From assembly GCA_024398515.1 (NCBI GenBank), contig JAKSIZ010000015.1, forward strand, positions 1 to 46,275: DNA of 46,275 bases, given 5' to 3'. Source of the stretch: Bacteroidaceae bacterium. GTDB taxonomy: Bacteria; Bacteroidota; Bacteroidia; Bacteroidales; Bacteroidaceae. Each line of letters opens with the position of its first letter. Positions within the stretch are counted from its first letter, which is position 1. The notes under the pieces were generated by a model. The model was not told the DNA's origin. It made no database searches and saw only the letters and a program-made list of their open reading frames with translations. The position numbers were made by a program, and so were the translations under genes. Below are positions 41,188-46,275 of this stretch, piece after piece.

Positions 41188-41382
41188 GCCCAGGGCAGAG
41201 CGAAGCGACGCCCTGGGTATAATGATGCAGACTATCTACGCTCTGTAAGAGCAAAAGCATTTATACGCGATGCAACTATAAAGCTTTTGCTCTTACAGAG
41301 CGTGACATTTGTGACATACGCCTTACCCAGGGTGTCGCCTTGCTCTGCCCTGGGCTGATAGGTGTAAGCCTTTCAGGCTATA
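41188..41382. repeat. Inverted pair of REP-like repeats (copies c and d)
   Basis: The arms 41238-41258 and 41283-41303 are perfect 21-bp complements (core GCTTTTGCTCTTACAGAGCG). Outside them GCCCAGGGCAGAGCG (41188-41202) pairs imperfectly with 41341-41355. Copy d continues into TGTAAGCCTTTCAGGCTATA. Together they could fold into a hairpin of about 165 nt. A small GCTCC-GGA-GGAGC hairpin (41163-41175) is adjacent. No gene lies in 40755-41477; spacer between features is unremarkable. Confidence 0.85.
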
Positions 41383-41403
41383 ATTTAGCGGACACCAATA
41401 ATA

Positions 41404-41444
41404 CAAAAAAAACAGTGGAACGAATGTAGAACCACTGTTTTTTT
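41404..41444. terminator. Bidirectional terminator near the H1-like protein gene
   Basis: CAGTGG and CCACTG arms are extended by an A run on the left and a T run on the right (about 41404-41418 with 41432-41444). Placed after the minus-strand gene ending at 41478. Confidence 0.82.
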
Positions 41445-41477
41445 ATGCGTAAAAATAGAGTAGGGGAGCAGAGGACT

Positions 41478-42059
41478 TTACTCTGCCGACTGCTTGATGA
41501 AGCGGCCCTTTTCGTCGCGGGCAGGAGTTGACTTCTTTGTAGATTTCTTCTTTGTAGTCTCCTTCTTGGCTTTTGTGGTTGTCTCCTTCTTAGCCTTCGA
41601 CGTAGATTTCTTTGCAGTCGCCTTGTCGCTCGCCTTCTTTGTACTTATGAAACGACCATTCTCATCGCGTGCAGGAGTTGCCTTCTTTGCCTTGGTTTCC
41701 TTTTCGGCAGTAGCCTTTTCCGTAGTTGATTTCTTTGTTGCAGTTGACTTCTTTGCCGTAGTCTTCTTCTCTGCAGCCTTTGTTTCGGTAGTCTTCTTCG
41801 CTGTAGTCTTCTTGGTTGTCTTGGTAGTTGACGACTTCACAGCATCTGTCCAGCAGCGTGCACACTTTGTGCGACCAACGTTCTTTGCCTCAGATTCGGT
41901 CACCTTCTTGATGGTTGCTGTCGTGTTCTGCAGTCCTGGGCAGTCCTTTACTTTGTGATACTTTGTTGCACTTGTGCTTGTGCTGATCCATACATCGCCT
42001 GCACTTGCCATCTGAATAGAGAGCATTGCGACGATTGCAAATAACAATACTTTCTTCAT
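41478..42059 (-). CDS. Secreted Cys-motif protein with histone-H1-like Lys/Thr/Ala tail
   Basis: 193 residues. Signal peptide MKKVLLFAIVAMLSIQMASA. A small domain follows with His35, Cys40, Cys66 and Cys69 (YHKVKDCPGL...GRTKCARC), the spacing of a zinc-binding or disulphide knuckle seen in other Bacteroidetes exported or nuclease-associated proteins. The remainder (about 74-193) is low-complexity Lys/Thr/Ala, like bacterial H1 homologues. It carries two copies of PARDENGRFI or PARDEKGRFI, about 50 residues apart, the second at the C-terminus. H1-like tails normally bind DNA inside cells, so an export signal on one is odd. Function not known; binding of extracellular DNA or polyanions is a guess. 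Confidence 0.75.
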   Translation of the reverse strand: MKKVLLFAIVAMLSIQMASAGDVWISTSTSATKYHKVKDCPGLQNTTATIKKVTESEAKNVGRTKCARCWTDAVKSSTTKTTKKTTAKKTTETKAAEKKTTAKKSTATKKSTTEKATAEKETKAKKATPARDENGRFISTKKASDKATAKKSTSKAKKETTTKAKKETTKKKSTKKSTPARDEKGRFIKQSAE

Positions 42060-43037
42060 AATACTTAATTTTAATGAATAATAAATAATGTAGTTGTCGA
42101 TTGCAAAGATAGTAAAAATGTTTAATGAATGAAACTTTTAGGCATTTATTTTTGCATTTTTTACTGGAAAAACGCTCTTTTTTGTGCATCCGACACCTCA
42201 TTTTCGCACTTTTACCCCTCAACGATGGTCAAAAACAGTGTGAAAACGCATGTTTCTTTTCCAGAATCACTGAAAACCTATACAAGAATTTTGGGGGTAA
42301 ACGCAGTCGTTTTCAGTGAGTTTGCCCCAAAAACACCCCTTCAAAACTCGCGTGAAATCCAACTTCTCGTATTCTTGTTCAAAATATCGAAGTTTTGACG
42401 CATTTTGCAAAACGGAACGACAGGATTATTCGACTTTACATATTTTAATATAATAAACACCGAATTTTGAATTTGCAAACGACGATTAACATTTGAAAAA
42501 CAGATACTCTGAGCGACAATAGTACACATTTATTGAATACTGAAACGCAAATCAAAACCCATCAATGTTTTCAAATATCCAAATTTGGCTTTACAAATAA
42601 CGATTTCGACCATTATTTTCAAAATAGATATACGCTATATAATCAGGCGATTATATGTAGTGGTGAAAGTGATTTATGTCAAAGAATATCCTTTTTTGCG
42701 GAAAAACTGCATAAAACATATAGATAGTCATAGCGAGTATATATATAATCATATTGAAGTCAGTTATTTAATGTGAATGCGTTTAAGCAAGGGTTTGTTA
42801 AAGCATTGCTTCATTCTATGGACTTTGATGGGAGATCAGTATGAATTTGGAAAGTCAAATTCAAGAAATCTAACGTTGAATTTGATTTTTCAAAGATTAG
42901 AATTTGCAAATTTGTTGCGAAAAATTTGCAGATTTGAATTTAATGATTTAACTTTGCAAAACGTTTAAGAAATGTGAAAATACCCCTCTTTTTGGGGCAT
43001 CGTAGTAGTGAATCTTCAAATTCAGGACATAAAAACA
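42060..43037. other. Long A/T-rich intergenic region
   Basis: 978 bp without a convincing gene; the short open frames lack RBS, signal peptides and family motifs. It contains the minus-strand -7 box TATCTTTG (42104-42111) for the H1-like gene, a pseudoknot-like pair of inverted repeats (42268-42332), many AATTTG/CAAATT motifs (42840-42960) and the promoter of the XRE gene. Confidence 0.6.
42925..42956 (+). promoter_or_regulatory. Promoter of the XRE regulator gene
   Basis: TTTG 42925-42928, 20-nt spacer, TAACTTTG 42949-42956. The leader of about 75 nt carries a small CCCC-TCTTTTT-GGGG hairpin (42983-42997). Repeated CAAATTT/AAATTTG around the -33 box could be the regulator's own operator. 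Confidence 0.6.
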
Positions 43038-43478
43038 ATGAAAGATCGAATCAAAAAAATCATGGAAACGCAGGAGATGAGCCAGAAAACTTTCTCGGAA
43101 TATCTTGGCATTTCACCTGCAGTGTTAAGCAGTATCTTTACTGAAAAGACAAAGCCGACGCTTCAAACCGTATCGGCAATAATCGAAAAGTTCCCAGAGA
43201 TTAGCCTCGATTGGCTCGTCACGGGACAAGGAAGAATGTATAAAGAAGAGAGCACCGAGGCTCAGACTCGTGCTGCAATGGAACTGCCGAAAGCGAAAAA
43301 CCAGTCATTAGGAATGCGCGATCTCTTCACAAATTACGAAGATGGACCGGCAAAACCTGCTACCCTATCGGAGGCGGATAAGCATGCAACCGTATATTTG
43401 CCAAAGCGTGAAATAAAGGAAATACGCATATTCTTCGACGACGGGACATACGAAACTTTTACGAATAATAGTAAATGA
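43038..43478 (+). CDS. XRE-family helix-turn-helix regulator
   Basis: 146 residues from ATG 43038; an in-frame GTG at 43008 would add ten residues without improving the domain. The HTH_3 domain covers about 1-62: MSQKTFSEYLGISPAVLSSIF contains the helix-turn-helix, followed by KPTLQTVSAIIEKFPEISLDWLVTGQGRMY, a standard ending of Bacteroidetes phage-repressor-like XRE proteins. The rest is a linker and a short hydrophilic tail (LPKREIKEIRIFFDDGTYETF) that could mediate dimerisation. Targets are unknown; it sits upstream of the GH2 gene but is separated from it by a terminator. Confidence 0.85.
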   Translation: MKDRIKKIMETQEMSQKTFSEYLGISPAVLSSIFTEKTKPTLQTVSAIIEKFPEISLDWLVTGQGRMYKEESTEAQTRAAMELPKAKNQSLGMRDLFTNYEDGPAKPATLSEADKHATVYLPKREIKEIRIFFDDGTYETFTNNSK

Positions 43479-43486
43479 TAATAGGA

Positions 43487-43514
43487 AAATATGGCACGCG
43501 TGTCATATTTTTTT
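43487..43514 (+). terminator. Terminator after the XRE gene
   Basis: ATATGGCAC and GTGTCATAT arms (one mismatch), followed by TTTTTTT. Confidence 0.8.
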
Positions 43515-43567
43515 ATTACCTTTGACGGTGTCGTTATCGGCTTGCCGCTTGCACAAAGGGCTTGTCC

Positions 43568-43656
43568 GACTGCAAGAACGTAGGTTGCATCTTAACAATA
43601 AATATAAAAAACTATGTCTTTTATTTTGTATTGTTTTCGATTTGCATTACCTTTGC
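43568..43656 (+). promoter_or_regulatory. Promoter-bearing repeat driving the GH2 gene
   Basis: TTTG at 43625-43628, 19-nt spacer, TACCTTTG at 43648-43655. The stretch from GACTGC (43568) aligns almost end to end with the helicase promoter at 17675-17764, including the pyrimidine tract and TGTATTG. Upstream at about 43517-43531 a TTACCTTTGACGGTGTCG segment resembles the degenerate copy at the helicase locus. Confidence 0.8.
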
Positions 43657-43681
43657 AGTGGAAATATAAAAACTTCATATT

Positions 43682-46081
43682 ATGAAAAGGATTATCGTGA
43701 TGATTATTGCCGCAGTTTCGACGTTAGGAATGTGGGCTCAGCGTAGTGAAGAAGTGATAGATTTCGGATGGAAGTTCCATGTCGGAGATGTTGCCAATGG
43801 TGAAAGTATGGATTGTGATGATAGTCGTTGGGCTGTTGTTGACCTTCCTCACGACTATCAGATAAGTCAACCTTGGGTAGAACCATCGAAGGATGAACGT
43901 CCCGACGAGAGTGATCCAGGTGCAAATATCAAGAGTCGCCTGTCGTCGAGAGGCTTCAAGGAGATGGGCATAGGCTGGTATCGCTATTGGTTTACGCCTG
44001 AAGAATCGTGGAAACAGCAGCGCACACTCATCGACTTTGGCGGAATAATGTATGTCGGCGACGTGTATCTGAATGGAAAACGTATTGGCGGAACGGAATA
44101 CGGATACGTTGGTTTCGAGGTTGACATAACCAAGATGTTGCGATATGGAGAGCGCAATGTCATTGCTGTGAAGGCTAATACGCAACGACCAGAGAACTCA
44201 CGTTGGTACACCGGAGGCGGTCTTTTCCGCGATGTGAAGCTTGTCCGCACCAATGCACAGCAGTATTTCACGCGTCATCCGTTGTATGTCACGACCAATG
44301 GCGAATGGGTAAAAGTGCAGGCTTCAATGGCATATCAGGTCAATTCAAAGGATGCTTTCAGCGTTGAGGTCAAGATAACCGATGCTGCAGGACAGGTAGT
44401 TGCGACGCATATAAACAAAGTAAATGGCAACCGTCGCCAAAAGGGCAATGCCGAATATGTGCTCGACTCAATGAAAGTGACCAATCCAAACCTTTGGAGT
44501 TGCGAGACACCTTATTTATATAATATAGAAGCGACAATTATCAATGCGAAAGGCGAAACGATGGATAAGGTTTCTGATGAGTTCGGATTTCGCACCATCG
44601 AGTATTCCCCAGCGTTTGGTTTCAAGCTTAATGGCAAGAAAGTTTTGCTGAAAGGCATAGCAAACCATCACACACTTGGTGCTCTCGGTGCTGCTGCTTA
44701 CCCTAAAGCAATCGAAAAACGACTGAAACTCCTCAAGTCGTTTGGCGTAAATCACGTGCGTTCTTCCCATAATCCTTACTCAGAAGACTTCCTACGCTTG
44801 TGCGACAAATACGGCATTCTCGTTGTCGATGAACTTTACGACAAGTGGCTTACACAATATACAGGTGGCAGAACATCGTGGACCGAGCTTTGGCAGCAGC
44901 ATATTCCTGAGTTCATCACACGCGACAGAAACCATCCGTCAGTCGTTATGTGGAGTCTCGGCAACGAACTCCAGACATATCCTCAGATACCTTATGGCGA
45001 TTATGGTGTGACTGCATATCGCATCCAGAAGCCTCTGCTCTTGCGTTATGATGCTACTCGTCCGGTGACAGTAGCCATGCATCCACGTGGCCGCAACGAA
45101 AAGACCGACTCACTTCCGTGCAATCTTGCGATGGAAACAGATATCCAGGCATACAACTATCGCTATATGTACTTCCCAGGTGATGGGCAAAAGTTCCCGT
45201 GGATGATATTCTACCAGAGTGAGGCAAACGTTTCCGGTATGGGACCAAACTTCTTTGAGATGGATCTTAATAAGGTTGTCGGACTTGCATACTGGGGTAT
45301 GATCGACTATCTCGGCGAGAGTAATGGCTGGCCAGCAAAGGGATGGATACAGGGAATGTTCGATATTTCCTTGCAGCCAAAGCCGTCTGCCTACTTCCTG
45401 AAAAGCTATTTCAACGATGAAGAACCGCTTGTCCACGTTGCAATCATCGACAATGCTAACGCAAATCAACTGTGGAACGACGTTCAGGTGGGCACAAAAA
45501 TCATGAGCGAAAGCTGGAATCGCGAGGAAGGAAAGGCGTATGATGTTGTCACTTTCACCAATGCCGACGAGGTGGAACTCTTCCAGAATGGCCGCAGTCT
45601 TGGCGTGAAGCAGAACGACAAGAAGAATGCAAAAGTCCGCAACCGCATATCATGGGGCAAGGTTCAGTACGCGAAAGGTACGCTCGAAGCCGTTGCCCGC
45701 AACAACGGAAAGGAAGTTGCTCGCCATAAATTAGAGTCAACGGGCGACGCAGTAGCACTCAAAGTCTTTGCCGACGACGATTTGGATTGGACGGCAAACG
45801 GCATGGACGTGAAGTATATCCGCGTCAACGCAGTCGATAAGAAAGGTCGTCGCGTCTTCGATGCAAACGAGAAACTGACGTTTGAAGTCGAGGGTGATGC
45901 AAAGATTGTAGGTGTTGACAACGGCAACAACTACAGTGACGAACTCCACACTGGCAACAGTCGCAGCCTGTATCAAGGCAGTGCGCTGGTCATCTTGCGT
46001 GCTGGAAAGGTCGGCGGAAAGGTTGTGCTCAAGGTCACTTCAGATAAATACAAGACTGCAAAGTTGCAGATGATGCTGTAG
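43682..46081 (+). CDS. GH2 family glycosidase (beta-galactosidase-like)
   Basis: 799 residues with a signal peptide (MKRIIVMIIAAVSTLGMWA). The GH2 sugar-binding jelly roll (about 20-190, GWKFHVGD, VDLPHDYQ, GIGWYRYWF, DVYLNGKRIGGTEYGY) precedes an Ig-like domain (about 195-300). The TIM barrel (about 305-590) has general acid/base Glu429 in MWSLGNEL and candidate nucleophile Glu514 in FYQSEANVSG. C-terminal beta domains (VTFTNADEVELFQNGRSLG, LKVFADDDLDWTANGMDVKYIRV) complete the chain. Secreted exo-glycosidase acting on beta-linked galactosides or a related sugar; specificity cannot be set by eye. Monocistronic, driven by the repeat promoter. The last 194 bases of the window hold no feature I can support. 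Confidence 0.93.
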   Translation: MKRIIVMIIAAVSTLGMWAQRSEEVIDFGWKFHVGDVANGESMDCDDSRWAVVDLPHDYQISQPWVEPSKDERPDESDPGANIKSRLSSRGFKEMGIGWYRYWFTPEESWKQQRTLIDFGGIMYVGDVYLNGKRIGGTEYGYVGFEVDITKMLRYGERNVIAVKANTQRPENSRWYTGGGLFRDVKLVRTNAQQYFTRHPLYVTTNGEWVKVQASMAYQVNSKDAFSVEVKITDAAGQVVATHINKVNGNRRQKGNAEYVLDSMKVTNPNLWSCETPYLYNIEATIINAKGETMDKVSDEFGFRTIEYSPAFGFKLNGKKVLLKGIANHHTLGALGAAAYPKAIEKRLKLLKSFGVNHVRSSHNPYSEDFLRLCDKYGILVVDELYDKWLTQYTGGRTSWTELWQQHIPEFITRDRNHPSVVMWSLGNELQTYPQIPYGDYGVTAYRIQKPLLLRYDATRPVTVAMHPRGRNEKTDSLPCNLAMETDIQAYNYRYMYFPGDGQKFPWMIFYQSEANVSGMGPNFFEMDLNKVVGLAYWGMIDYLGESNGWPAKGWIQGMFDISLQPKPSAYFLKSYFNDEEPLVHVAIIDNANANQLWNDVQVGTKIMSESWNREEGKAYDVVTFTNADEVELFQNGRSLGVKQNDKKNAKVRNRISWGKVQYAKGTLEAVARNNGKEVARHKLESTGDAVALKVFADDDLDWTANGMDVKYIRVNAVDKKGRRVFDANEKLTFEVEGDAKIVGVDNGNNYSDELHTGNSRSLYQGSALVILRAGKVGGKVVLKVTSDKYKTAKLQMML

Positions 46082-46275
46082 AGGATGCTACAGTGACAGG
46101 ACTTTAAAGGAAGCAGATTTTCTTGATCAATGCACAGATAATCTAAAAGCTCAGATGAATATTATAACATTTATGAATAGAATGCAAAGACTTGAAATAT
46201 TATGCTATCTTCTTTTGGATGAAAATCAATCCAAAATTGTTATCAAATAATCCAAATGAAATAACAATTCGTTAC

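Noticed and set aside
41662-41958. Alternative frames in the H1-like gene region
   Set aside because: They arise from the low-complexity Lys/Thr/Ala codons; only the frame starting at 42059 has a signal peptide and Cys motif.
42129-42398. Possible 89-codon gene in the A/T-rich gap
   Set aside because: No RBS or promoter, no signal peptide or motif, and it spans the interleaved inverted repeats; other small frames in 42060-43007 fail likewise.

Overview
The window looks like chromosome of a Bacteroidales bacterium, most likely Prevotella-like. The evidence is a SusC/SusD pair with a DUF4302 and a zinc-metallohydrolase lipoprotein, C10 (streptopain-type) proteases with C-terminal dockerin-like repeats, a DUF5686 outer-membrane protein, and many promoters of the Bacteroidetes TTTG-N19/20-TAnnTTTG type. 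Coding starts rarely show a Shine-Dalgarno sequence, as expected for this phylum.

Layout. 1-788: non-coding, with a multi-stem structured element (27-152) and REP-like repeats. 789-7245 (+): apparent operon of myo-inositol-phosphate synthase, a DUF5686 barrel protein, a PaaI-type thioesterase and a GH95 alpha-L-fucosidase. 7574-15063 (-): tightly packed, overlapping operon, transcribed from right to left: omega-amidase-like hydrolase, iorA, iorB, aminotransferase, two phenylacetate-CoA ligases, ACT-domain protein. It reads as a route for aromatic amino-acid fermentation to arylacetyl-CoA and arylacetate. 15606-16601 (+): class II aldolase. 16772-16920: a decayed gene fragment. 16917-17495 (-): YqiA-like esterase. 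17769-20272 (+): RecD-like helicase coupled to a secreted protein of unknown function. 20540-40692: a block of secreted and surface proteins made of two convergent C10 proteases with dockerins, a 1778-residue multidomain protein, SusC, SusD, an HExxH lipoprotein, a DUF4302 lipoprotein and another dockerin protein. 40693-41477: non-coding, with a three-unit palindrome array and a long REP-type inverted pair. 41478-42059 (-): secreted Cys-motif protein with a histone-H1-like tail. 43038-46081 (+): XRE regulator and GH2 glycosidase.

How it fits together. The secreted block suggests a system for breaking down extracellular protein (C10 proteases, HExxH lipoprotein) and importing the products (SusC/D). 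The ior/paaK operon could then ferment the aromatic amino acids that are released. This functional link is inference.

Most unusual non-coding signal. Four intergenic copies of a three-unit palindrome array (17-bp unit, 23-bp period, palindromic first spacer) are present. A fifth array at 40933-40993 has the same architecture and period but an unrelated unit sequence. A second signal is a roughly 85-bp promoter-bearing repeat in front of two unrelated genes, tandemly duplicated at the helicase.
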